From Thermodesulfobacteriota bacterium (GTDB lineage: Bacteria > Desulfobacterota > Desulfomonilia > Desulfomonilales > Desulfomonilaceae), in NCBI GenBank assembly GCA_030837305.1, contig JAUPKT010000573.1, positions 1 through 5,503 of the forward strand: a stretch of DNA of 5,503 nt. The letters run 5' to 3'. The notes below the pieces were generated by a model. That model ran no database searches. It was not told the DNA's origin and saw nothing but the letters and a program-made list of their open reading frames with translations. Positions 1-5,390 of this stretch are shown here, piece by piece (position 1 is the stretch's first letter; each line of letters starts with the position of its first letter). The translations under genes and the position numbers were made by a program.

Positions 1-287
1 ATCAGATTCTGAAGGCGTTTCAAAAAGGTGCGGACGGCGTTTTTGTGGGTGGCTGACACATCGGTGATTGTCATTACCTGTATGGTAATTACATGACGGT
101 GAAGCGGATGGCCTTTATGCAGAAGTTGCTTGAGTTCTCAGGCATAGAGAGTGAGAGACTGGTGCTCAAATGGGTGTCATCTGCCGAAGGGCCTCGTTTT
201 GCCCAGGTGGTAACAGAGTTCGTTGAGAAGATTAAGAAGCTTGGTCCCTCTCCGCTGAAGAGAGCGGACAGGCGGGCGATGGGATGA
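1..287 (+). CDS. mvhD: MvhD-family hydrogenase/heterodisulfide reductase iron-sulfur subunit, selenocysteine-containing, 5'-partial
   Basis: The reading frame starts at base 3, enters from outside the window and encodes 94 visible residues, ending at TGA 285-287. MvhD carries a [2Fe-2S] cluster and passes electrons between a hydrogenase or other donor module and the flavin protein HdrA in cytoplasmic electron-bifurcating complexes. The visible part has the family's C-terminal signature: GADGVFVGG, then a TGA codon (54-56) where the first Cys of GC-x-x-GDCHY is expected, then HIGDCHYLYGNY, a basic helix (VKRMAFMQKLL) and the WVSSAEGPRFAQVV segment. Alignment to the family continues without a break on both sides of the TGA, so it is read as selenocysteine rather than stop. 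Family members are usually about 130-150 residues, so roughly the first third is missing. ATG 93 is the first start after the TGA, but a protein starting there would lack the cluster motif. BamF, the Sec-containing MvhD-like subunit of class II benzoyl-CoA reductase, is an alternative identity that the missing upstream genes would settle. Confidence 0.9.
54..56 (+). other. Selenocysteine (UGA) codon
   Basis: This in-frame TGA sits between codons for Gly-Gly and His-Ile-Gly-Asp-Cys-His-Tyr, exactly where MvhD proteins have the first cysteine of their conserved cluster motif. Cys-to-Sec replacement in this family is known, for example in archaeal VhuD and in deltaproteobacterial MvhD/BamF-type proteins. 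Sequence similarity continues downstream for about 76 codons, which argues against a true stop. A Cys (TGT/TGC) to TGA sequencing error or pseudogene mutation is the alternative, but the matching downstream hairpin makes recoding more likely. Confidence 0.88.
70..97 (+). promoter_or_regulatory. Candidate bacterial SECIS hairpin
   Basis: Bases 73-78 (ATTACC) and 84-89 (GGTAAT) form a perfect 6-bp stem around the 5-nt loop TGTAT (79-83). An alternative, longer fold pairs GTCAT (70-74) with ATGAC (93-97) and TACC (75-78) with GGTA (84-87), leaving a 5-nt 3' bulge. The apical loop begins 22 nt after the TGA and its second base is G. This agrees with the published bacterial SECIS model: apical loop about 16-37 nt from UGA, a short loop with a G in its first two positions, and a stem of at least 4 bp. 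Its role would be to bind SelB carrying Sec-tRNA. The pairing is seen in the sequence; the function is inferred. Confidence 0.72.
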
Positions 288-354
288 CCATTGATTAGAT
301 CTATGAAACACAAGGAGCCGGTTGGTTTCCTGGAATGCACTCACGGAAAAAGCA

Positions 355-1179
355 ATGATTGATGAAGTAAGGGATTACGTCAAAACGTTATTTGCCGACG
401 GCAAGATTAGTGGATTTCTTGCTCTGAAGAGCCATGGAGGCGGTGTGTACCCTCACCTGTTTCAAGGGGCAGACGAGCTTGATGATGGCTTGAGCCTGGG
501 GGATCTTGCAGAGCCCGGTGATTGTCGCTATCCTCTGGCATCGGTGTTGATGACCGTCTTGGCAGCAGAGCCTGAAATGACGTTTGGGATACTTCTCAGG
601 GGGTGTGACGATAGGGCCCTTAACGAACTTCTGCGTTGGAATCAAGTGAAAGCGGCGGACCGTGTTGTACGAGTCGGCATGGCATGTTCCCCTGAGTTGG
701 CAAGAGCCCACGAATGTCGAAAACCATTTCCGGATGACGTGATAGTAGGCCAAAAGACTGACCCGGTTTCGTGTGAAAGGGTGCGAGAAGTTCGAGAGAA
801 GGACCTGCAGAATCGCCTGGAATACTGGCTTGAGGAGTTTGATCGCTGCATTAAGTGTTATGGATGCCGTAATGTTTGCCCAGTGTGTTTCTGTAATGTC
901 TGCACTTTGGAACAGGACAGTCTTATCGCCACGGGAGACATCCCTCCAGAGAACCCTATGTTCCACTTGACGCGGGCCGTTCATATGGCGGGCCGTTGCA
1001 TAGACTGCAATTTGTGCACAGAGGCGTGTCCTGCAGAGATACCGTTGAGGACACTCTATAAGGGTGTGGCTCAAATTATTGAGGAGGAGTTTGGTTACGT
1101 GACAGGTGTATCGAGCAGTGACAAGTCACCCCTCAATATTCTGGGGTCCGATCCTGGTCATACATCGGCAAACGATTAG
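355..1179 (+). CDS. FrhB/FdhB-like 4Fe-4S dicluster electron-transfer protein
   Basis: The product is a soluble cytoplasmic iron-sulfur protein of 274 residues from ATG 355. The N-terminal half (about residues 1-140) resembles the beta-subunit fold of F420 hydrogenase and formate dehydrogenase, with the GILLRGCDDRALNELLRWNQV segment and a later MAC motif. The C-terminal half has two ferredoxin-type motifs: C165-x2-C168-x2-C171-x3-C175-P, followed by extra cysteines C178, C180 and C183, and C215-x2-C218-x2-C221-x3-C225-P. The short tail after about residue 240 is not distinctive. It follows the MvhD-like gene by 67 nt in the same direction, and such proteins commonly sit next to hdrA/mvhD in anaerobic Desulfobacterota, so it probably feeds electrons to or from the Hdr module. 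The start is uncertain: TTG 322 is in frame and has AGGAG at 313-317, but only 4 nt away, and would add 11 residues. ATG 355 has only a weak GGA upstream but gives the more family-like N-terminus. The exact donor or acceptor cannot be read from the sequence. Confidence 0.86.
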   Translation: MIDEVRDYVKTLFADGKISGFLALKSHGGGVYPHLFQGADELDDGLSLGDLAEPGDCRYPLASVLMTVLAAEPEMTFGILLRGCDDRALNELLRWNQVKAADRVVRVGMACSPELARAHECRKPFPDDVIVGQKTDPVSCERVREVREKDLQNRLEYWLEEFDRCIKCYGCRNVCPVCFCNVCTLEQDSLIATGDIPPENPMFHLTRAVHMAGRCIDCNLCTEACPAEIPLRTLYKGVAQIIEEEFGYVTGVSSSDKSPLNILGSDPGHTSAND

Positions 1180-1370
1180 CTTCTTTTCGAGGCCGATACT
1201 TCTTGAAAAAGGTCCCCGCATACCGAAGAACGGCAACAAGAAGCAAAGACGACGTCTCTCATTAATATGTTTCTCCTTTGATGAACTTGAAGCACTAGCC
1301 GTTGACCGGTAGCTTGAAGCCGAGCGTGAAAGTCTCAGCGGACAAACAGGCACCTGGCCGGCGTTTCGAG

Positions 1371-1388
1371 TCCTTTCCTGAAAGGAGG
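1371..1388 (+). promoter_or_regulatory. Strong Shine-Dalgarno overlapped by a small hairpin
   Basis: AGGAGG at 1383-1388 lies 5 nt before ATG 1394 and is a near-perfect ribosome binding site that fixes the start of the hydrolase gene. TCCTTT (1371-1376) is perfectly complementary to AAAGGA (1381-1386) across a 4-nt CCTG spacer, so the mRNA could fold over part of the Shine-Dalgarno. The stem has only two G-C pairs and would be weak. Confidence 0.5.
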
Positions 1389-1393
1389 CTACA

Positions 1394-1933
1394 ATGCTCG
1401 GCGTGGAAGATTCATTTCTGGTCCTTATAGACGTCCAGGAAAAACTCGCAGCAGCGATGTACGAGCGTGAGCCGCTTATTGATAATAACACGAGACTGGT
1501 CAAGGGTATCCAGGTCTTGGGGGTCCCGATCCTCTGGACCGAACAAAACCCTAAGGGACTTGGTCCCACCGTAGTCGAAGTGAGAGACTTGTTGGTCGAC
1601 ATGACCCCACTCACGAAACTGAGTTTCAGTTGTTGCGGCGAGGAGACGTTCCTGTCGTCACTCAAGAAGCTTCGACGGAAGCAAGCGATAGTATGCGGCA
1701 TTGAGTGTCACGTTTGTGTGTATCAGACTGTTGCCGATTTGATTTCCATGGATTATGATGTGCAGGTCGTTGCCGACGCGGTGTCTTCGAGAACCCTGAT
1801 GAACAAAGAAATCGGATTGTCCAAGTGCAAGGAATTGGGTGCATCAATTACCAGTGTAGAGACAGTGTTGTTTGAACTCTTGAAAAAGGCTGAGGGAGAA
1901 GGGTTCAAGCAGATGCTGAGAGTAGTGAAGTAG
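1394..1933 (+). CDS. Isochorismatase-family cysteine hydrolase
   Basis: The product is a 179-residue cytoplasmic hydrolase of the isochorismatase-like superfamily, closest in style to the YcaC/ISOC1-type branch. The catalytic triad is visible: Asp13 in LVLIDVQEKL, Lys75 in LTKLSFSCCG and the nucleophile Cys108 in GIECHVCVYQT. The C-terminal block VVADAVSSRT followed by ITSVETVLFELL is also typical. Members hydrolyse amides or vinyl ethers (nicotinamidase, carbamoylsarcosine amidase, isochorismatase), but many YcaC-like proteins have no known substrate, and none can be assigned here. The length is normal for the group and no truncation is seen. The protein is cysteine-rich, with C80, C81, C101, C105 and C145 besides the nucleophile. 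The start is fixed by AGGAGG 5 nt upstream. It stands alone, 214 nt after the iron-sulfur gene and 119 nt before livK, so it may be a separate transcription unit or part of a loosely packed operon. Confidence 0.93.
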   Translation: MLGVEDSFLVLIDVQEKLAAAMYEREPLIDNNTRLVKGIQVLGVPILWTEQNPKGLGPTVVEVRDLLVDMTPLTKLSFSCCGEETFLSSLKKLRRKQAIVCGIECHVCVYQTVADLISMDYDVQVVADAVSSRTLMNKEIGLSKCKELGASITSVETVLFELLKKAEGEGFKQMLRVVK

Positions 1934-1989
1934 GTTTTTTCATTCGAAGTCTGTCCCTGATTTGTGTTTCAAACGAACTCTCTCATGTA

Positions 1990-2008
1990 CACTGTGCGGT
2001 GAACAGTG
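1990..2008 (+). repeat. 6-bp inverted repeat upstream of livK
   Basis: CACTGT (1990-1995) and ACAGTG (2003-2008) are perfect inverted copies separated by 7 nt, about 45 nt before the livK start codon. It could be an operator half-site pair or a small mRNA hairpin in the 5' leader. No regulator gene is in the window, and an arrangement this short can occur by chance. Confidence 0.35.
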
Positions 2009-2052
2009 GATTCTCTCGGAGTCGGAAATTTGTCCCGAAAAGGAGCGATGAC

Positions 2053-3330
2053 ATGAAAAACGTGTGCAGAAATTGTCTCTTGGTTTTGGTGTCCTTGATA
2101 ATGGTGGCTTCAGGGGCGGCTATGGCTATGGCCGACAAGCCGATCGTACTTGGAGCGCCTCTAGCAACCGGTTTTCTTTATGGTTGGGCCGCCGAGAAGG
2201 GCATAAAGCTCGCTGTTGACGAAATCAATGCTGCGGGAGGGGTGAAGGTTGGCAACGAGAAACGGCCGTTCAAGGTTGAAGTTATCGACACTCGCGACCT
2301 CGAACCCGGGGTTCCCGTGAGTGAAGCGCTGCTGGCCCTTGAGAAGTTGATCTTAGAGAAAAAAGCGGAATTCATTGTCGGAGAGCCGGTGCGATCTGAG
2401 GCTGCCTTGGCTGCCATGCCGCTTCTGTCAAAGCACAAGAGGGTGTCCATTTTGACAACAGGATCTCTGTCACCCAAATATCACCAACTGGTGAGCGAGA
2501 ACCCGGATAAGTTCAAGTACTGTTTCCGAATATCCGGAGAAGCAAAGTGGATGGTAACAGGAGAATTGGTTCCGTGTCTTGTTGAGATAGGCAAGAATTT
2601 CGGGCTGAACAAGCTTGTGATCATGGTTCAGGACGTCGCACATGCGAGAGCAGGCGGGGAACTCCTCGCCAAGATCATGGCAAGCAAGGGATGGAATGTT
2701 TTGGGTGACCCTGTAGTCTTTCCCACCGGTACCACTGATTTCTCCATGGGACTCTTGGATGCGAAGAAGAAAGAGGCCCAGGTCATGATTATTTGGATGG
2801 ACATGCCGGAGTCCGCCATTCTTCTCAAGCAGTGGCATGACATGAAGGTTCCTGCTTTGCCATTCGGTGTCATTATTGCGGCTGCCGAACAGCCTGGCTT
2901 CTGGAAGGCCACGGAAGGCAAGGGAGAATACTGCCTCGCCAATGTCGTCAATGCCGGCAATGTTGCCAGTGAAGTCACTCCTTGGACCATGAAGTTTTAT
3001 GATGCATACGCGAAGAAATATGGGATAGATCCGGAGGGATACGGCGCATCATCCAGTTACATGGCGGTATATGCTTTGAAAGACGCGATCGAGCGAGCAG
3101 GATCTACAGATTCGGACAAAGTGGTCGATGCCTTAAAAGCCATCGACATAAAGGGGGTTTATGGTAGGATCCGCTTCGATCCGAAGAGCAACCAAGTGAT
3201 CCCGAGTCTTGATCCGGAAGAGGGTGCAGTGGGCAGCGTCTTTCAATGGCAGGGCGGCAAGCGGGTCGTTGTATTCCCACCCAAGATTGCAACAGGTAAG
3301 ATTTTGCTGCCGCCATGGATGAAGCAATGA
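2053..3330 (+). CDS. livK: Branched-chain amino acid-type ABC transporter, periplasmic substrate-binding protein
   Basis: This is the extracytoplasmic binding component of a HAAT-family importer (Peripla_BP_6 / type I periplasmic fold), 425 residues from ATG 2053. That start has AGGAG at 2041-2045, 7 nt upstream, and leads straight into a signal peptide: a short basic start (MKNVCRN), a hydrophobic core (about residues 8-22) and an AMA-type cleavage site near residues 25-27 before DKP. An in-frame GTG at 1999 would add 18 polar residues before the signal and is less likely. The mature protein opens with the family's beta strand (PIVLGAPL), then helix GIKLAVDEINAAGG (about residues 50-63), and a second lobe ending with GYGASSSYMAVYALKDAIERAG and GVYGRIRFD. 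No lipobox is present, so it should be freely periplasmic in a Gram-negative cell. The ligand could be a branched-chain amino acid, but this family also binds aromatic acids, amides and urea, so specificity is open. It heads the liv cluster; livH follows after 97 nt. Confidence 0.94.
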   Translation: MKNVCRNCLLVLVSLIMVASGAAMAMADKPIVLGAPLATGFLYGWAAEKGIKLAVDEINAAGGVKVGNEKRPFKVEVIDTRDLEPGVPVSEALLALEKLILEKKAEFIVGEPVRSEAALAAMPLLSKHKRVSILTTGSLSPKYHQLVSENPDKFKYCFRISGEAKWMVTGELVPCLVEIGKNFGLNKLVIMVQDVAHARAGGELLAKIMASKGWNVLGDPVVFPTGTTDFSMGLLDAKKKEAQVMIIWMDMPESAILLKQWHDMKVPALPFGVIIAAAEQPGFWKATEGKGEYCLANVVNAGNVASEVTPWTMKFYDAYAKKYGIDPEGYGASSSYMAVYALKDAIERAGSTDSDKVVDALKAIDIKGVYGRIRFDPKSNQVIPSLDPEEGAVGSVFQWQGGKRVVVFPPKIATGKILLPPWMKQ

Positions 3331-3396
3331 TCTTTCGATGGCTCCAGAGGTTTTAGGTGTTCTGAAGGTGGGTTTTTTAAGAAATCATTGAAGAGT

Positions 3397-3412
3397 ATGC
3401 TCATGGGAGCAT
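3397..3412 (+). repeat. Small hairpin between livK and livH
   Basis: ATGCTC (3397-3402) and GAGCAT (3407-3412) form a perfect 6-bp stem around the loop ATGG, ending 15 nt before the livH ATG. The only purine-rich tract near livH, GGGAG (3405-3409), lies inside this structure and is 18 nt from the start codon, too far for a standard Shine-Dalgarno. No T-run follows the hairpin, so it is not a rho-independent terminator. It may protect the 3' end of livK mRNA or lower livH translation. Confidence 0.45.
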
Positions 3413-3427
3413 GAACACGGCGATACC

Positions 3428-4294
3428 ATGGATATTGTGTTGTATGGAATCATCAATAGCGTGACCCTGGCGCTCATGGCCTTGGGATTCACGCTGGTTT
3501 ACGGAGTGAGCCGGCTGCCCAACTTTGCGCACGGAGCCCTTTACGTGCTCACCGGCTATATTACATGGCTGCTCATGAACAAGGCAGGGTTACGTTATCC
3601 ATTGGCCATATTGGGAGCCCTTGCGATAACGGGCTGCCTCGGAGCAGCCATGTATCAGTTCATTCTTATTCGCGTCAGAGGCATGGCCATATCCGAGATC
3701 ATTGCCTCGTATGCCATCGGGCTTGCCATGCTTGAAGGCCTTAGGTGGGGAGGGTTGAAGGGCGCTACCTTCACATTGCCTCCTTTCATCGAAGGCAGCG
3801 TGGATTTGATGGGTGTTTCAGTGGATTATCAGCGCCTGCTGGTTATTGGAATTGGACTGGCGCTTTTTGCCAGTCTATGGTTGTTTGTCAATTACAGCTC
3901 TTTGGGTCTTGCCCTGAAGGGCATGGCCCAAGATGAACGAGCAGCCATGACGTTGGGTATTGATTCGGATCGTATGGCGGTTGTTGCCATGGCCATTGGC
4001 TCGGTATTGGCAGGAATAGCTGCTGTGGTTCTCTTGCCCCTTGGAAATATCGTTGTGGAGGCAGGCTATTATGTGCTGATCATGGCAGTGGCCGTGTGTA
4101 TCATCGGTGGACTAGGTAGTTGGACAGGGGCGATATTAGCAGCGTTCATTATTGGCTTCGCTCAAATCTTGACCGTGGTATATCTTGGCTCTCACTTTCA
4201 GGTGGTGGTTGCGCTGGTTGCCATCATAACCACTCTCATTCTGCGGCCCAGTGGTCTCTTCGGGAGACAGAAGGAATTGGAGGAGAGAGTTTAG
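3428..4294 (+). CDS. livH: Branched-chain amino acid-type ABC transporter permease, LivH
   Basis: This is an inner-membrane permease of 288 residues, the usual LivH length, almost entirely made of hydrophobic segments. Family marks are the N-terminal helix GIINSVTLALMALGFTLVYG leading to NFAHG (residues 32-36), the cytoplasmic loop SSLGLALKGMAQDERAAMTLGI (about 157-178), which contacts the ATPase, the glycine-rich IGGLGSWTGAILAAFIIG (226-243) and the C-terminal RPSGLFG (273-279). It pairs with LivM to form the translocation channel. The start at ATG 3428 agrees with the family N-terminus, although no good Shine-Dalgarno precedes it; the hairpin just upstream may be related to that. The stop codon is immediately followed by the livM ATG, which implies translational coupling. 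Substrate specificity cannot be inferred from the permease. Confidence 0.95.
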   Translation: MDIVLYGIINSVTLALMALGFTLVYGVSRLPNFAHGALYVLTGYITWLLMNKAGLRYPLAILGALAITGCLGAAMYQFILIRVRGMAISEIIASYAIGLAMLEGLRWGGLKGATFTLPPFIEGSVDLMGVSVDYQRLLVIGIGLALFASLWLFVNYSSLGLALKGMAQDERAAMTLGIDSDRMAVVAMAIGSVLAGIAAVVLLPLGNIVVEAGYYVLIMAVAVCIIGGLGSWTGAILAAFIIGFAQILTVVYLGSHFQVVVALVAIITTLILRPSGLFGRQKELEERV

Positions 4295-5317
4295 ATGTTT
4301 ACCGAGAGGCATGACCGACGCAAGGAGAGATTGGATAGAGGGATCAAGGTGCGGACAGACGGTGTCTACGCCCTTTCATCCTGGCTCGAGATTTCCTACC
4401 TAATATTGCCGAGACTCTTGTTCATTTTGGGTTTGCTTCTGCTTCCTATAATTCTTATACCTTTCCCGTACTGGCAGAAAGTGGTTTCCATCATTTGCAT
4501 TTACGCTCTGCTGGCCATTGGATTTGATTTCCTGGCGAACTATGTTGGGCTCGTGTCTTTGGGAGGCGGTTTTTATATCGGAGTAGGCGCATACATTGCC
4601 GGCCTCTTGAATACGAAATTTGGGTTGCCGATCATCGTAACAATCCCGACAGCGACGGTCATGGGAGCGTGTCTCTGTACTTTCCTGTTCTTGCCGTGCC
4701 TCCCATTGCGGGGAGTGTACTTTGCAATAGTCAGTTTGATGTACCCTCTTTTGGCTGCACGAATCATCGAGGCCTTGGACATTTTTGGGGGGACGGACGG
4801 CCTGCTCGGGGTTGACGGTTTTTCCACTCCCTGGTTGGAGTATTACGTTTTGCTCATCAGCCTTCTCGTGATTGTTTTTGGTTTAAGGAGGCTGGTGACG
4901 GAAGATGTGGGATTGGTGTTTCGTGGAGTGAAGGACAATGATCAGGCTGTGAAAGCCTCAGGGATCAACATTACCACGTACAAGGCTCTTGGAGTTTTTA
5001 TCGCCTCGGCTTTGGGATGTTTGGCCGGAGCGTGCCTCACTCACATTTACATGTGGGCGGGTATCTCACAGTTTGCTTTGGACTTCTCGATTATTCCCAT
5101 TGCTGCAACTGTGGTCGGAGGCGGAGGAACTTTGATAGGTCCTGTAGTGGGTTGTCTGATCCTGGTCCCCATATCGGAACTACTCAGGGACTTCGGAACG
5201 CTGAGAATTGCGGTTTATGCCCTTATTCTCACCGGATTTATCGTATTCAAGAGTGAAGGTCTCATGAACTACGCCACGCGGAAGTACGAACAATTTGAAC
5301 GGTGGGTTGAGATCTAG
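4295..5317 (+). CDS. livM: Branched-chain amino acid-type ABC transporter permease, LivM
   Basis: This is the second permease of the importer, 340 residues. After a strongly charged N-terminal stretch of about 35 residues (MFTERHDRRKERLDRG and onward), the rest is membrane helices. Family marks are YALLAIGFDFLANYVGLVSLGGG (residues 70-92), with the LivM-type GxxSLG turn, the cytoplasmic loop GLVFRGVKDNDQAVKASGIN (206-225), a helix ending in LAGACL, and VVGGGGTLIGPVVG (273-286). The ATG directly abuts the livH stop codon, and GGAGGAG at 4279-4285 inside the end of livH supplies the ribosome binding site 9 nt away. A GTG at codon 19 is a possible but weaker alternative that would remove the charged extension. 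Together with LivH it forms the membrane channel energised by LivG/LivF. Confidence 0.95.
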   Translation: MFTERHDRRKERLDRGIKVRTDGVYALSSWLEISYLILPRLLFILGLLLLPIILIPFPYWQKVVSIICIYALLAIGFDFLANYVGLVSLGGGFYIGVGAYIAGLLNTKFGLPIIVTIPTATVMGACLCTFLFLPCLPLRGVYFAIVSLMYPLLAARIIEALDIFGGTDGLLGVDGFSTPWLEYYVLLISLLVIVFGLRRLVTEDVGLVFRGVKDNDQAVKASGINITTYKALGVFIASALGCLAGACLTHIYMWAGISQFALDFSIIPIAATVVGGGGTLIGPVVGCLILVPISELLRDFGTLRIAVYALILTGFIVFKSEGLMNYATRKYEQFERWVEI

Positions 5318-5377
5318 GTAAAACATTACGTTTCGCTGGTCGTGCGTTTTTCTGTTGCTGATACGTAACTAAAGTCT

Positions 5378-5383
5378 GGGGAG
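5378..5383 (+). promoter_or_regulatory. Shine-Dalgarno deciding the livG TTG start
   Basis: GGGGAG lies 7 nt before TTG 5391. Because an in-frame TAA at 5370-5372 closes the frame upstream, this site supports TTG 5391 as the livG start codon. Confidence 0.6.
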
Positions 5384-5390
5384 CCGACGG

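Noticed and set aside
93..287. Independent 64-residue protein starting at ATG 93
   Set aside because: It begins in the middle of a conserved MvhD domain with no ribosome binding site upstream; the frame is better explained as one gene with a Sec codon at 54-56.
285..362. Possible read-through of the second TGA (285-287), extending the MvhD-like frame to TGA 360
   Set aside because: The protein already ends at the usual family position, the extension shows no recognisable homology, and no hairpin of the SECIS type was seen at the right distance.
388..1074. 228-codon antisense ORF opposite the iron-sulfur gene
   Set aside because: No recognisable domain, and the + strand frame has clear ferredoxin motifs.
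1106..1312. Small + strand ORF across the gap after the iron-sulfur gene, ending in a DELEAL segment reminiscent of DUF134 proteins
   Set aside because: It overlaps the end of the real gene in another frame, lacks a ribosome binding site, and the six-residue match has no supporting cysteines or helix-turn-helix; probably chance.
1359..1375. tRNA T-arm-like sequence GTTTCGAGTCC
   Set aside because: The flanking bases do not form the 5-bp T stem, and no acceptor, D or anticodon arms were found upstream.
1126..1701. 191-codon antisense ORF covering the gap and the hydrolase gene
   Set aside because: It is opposite a gene with an intact catalytic triad, has low-complexity Ser/Arg-rich composition and no recognisable domain; a shadow frame.
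1934..1941. T-run after the hydrolase gene as a possible terminator
   Set aside because: No G/C-rich hairpin precedes the run of six T.
3331..3378. T-run after livK (GGTGGG followed by six T) as a possible terminator
   Set aside because: Only a 4-bp pairing (CAGA/TCTG) was found before it, too weak for a rho-independent terminator.
5326..5368. TTACGT...ACGTAA inverted repeat between livM and livG
   Set aside because: The arms are 6 bp and AT-rich with a loop of about 31 nt, and ACGT is itself palindromic; not distinguishable from chance.
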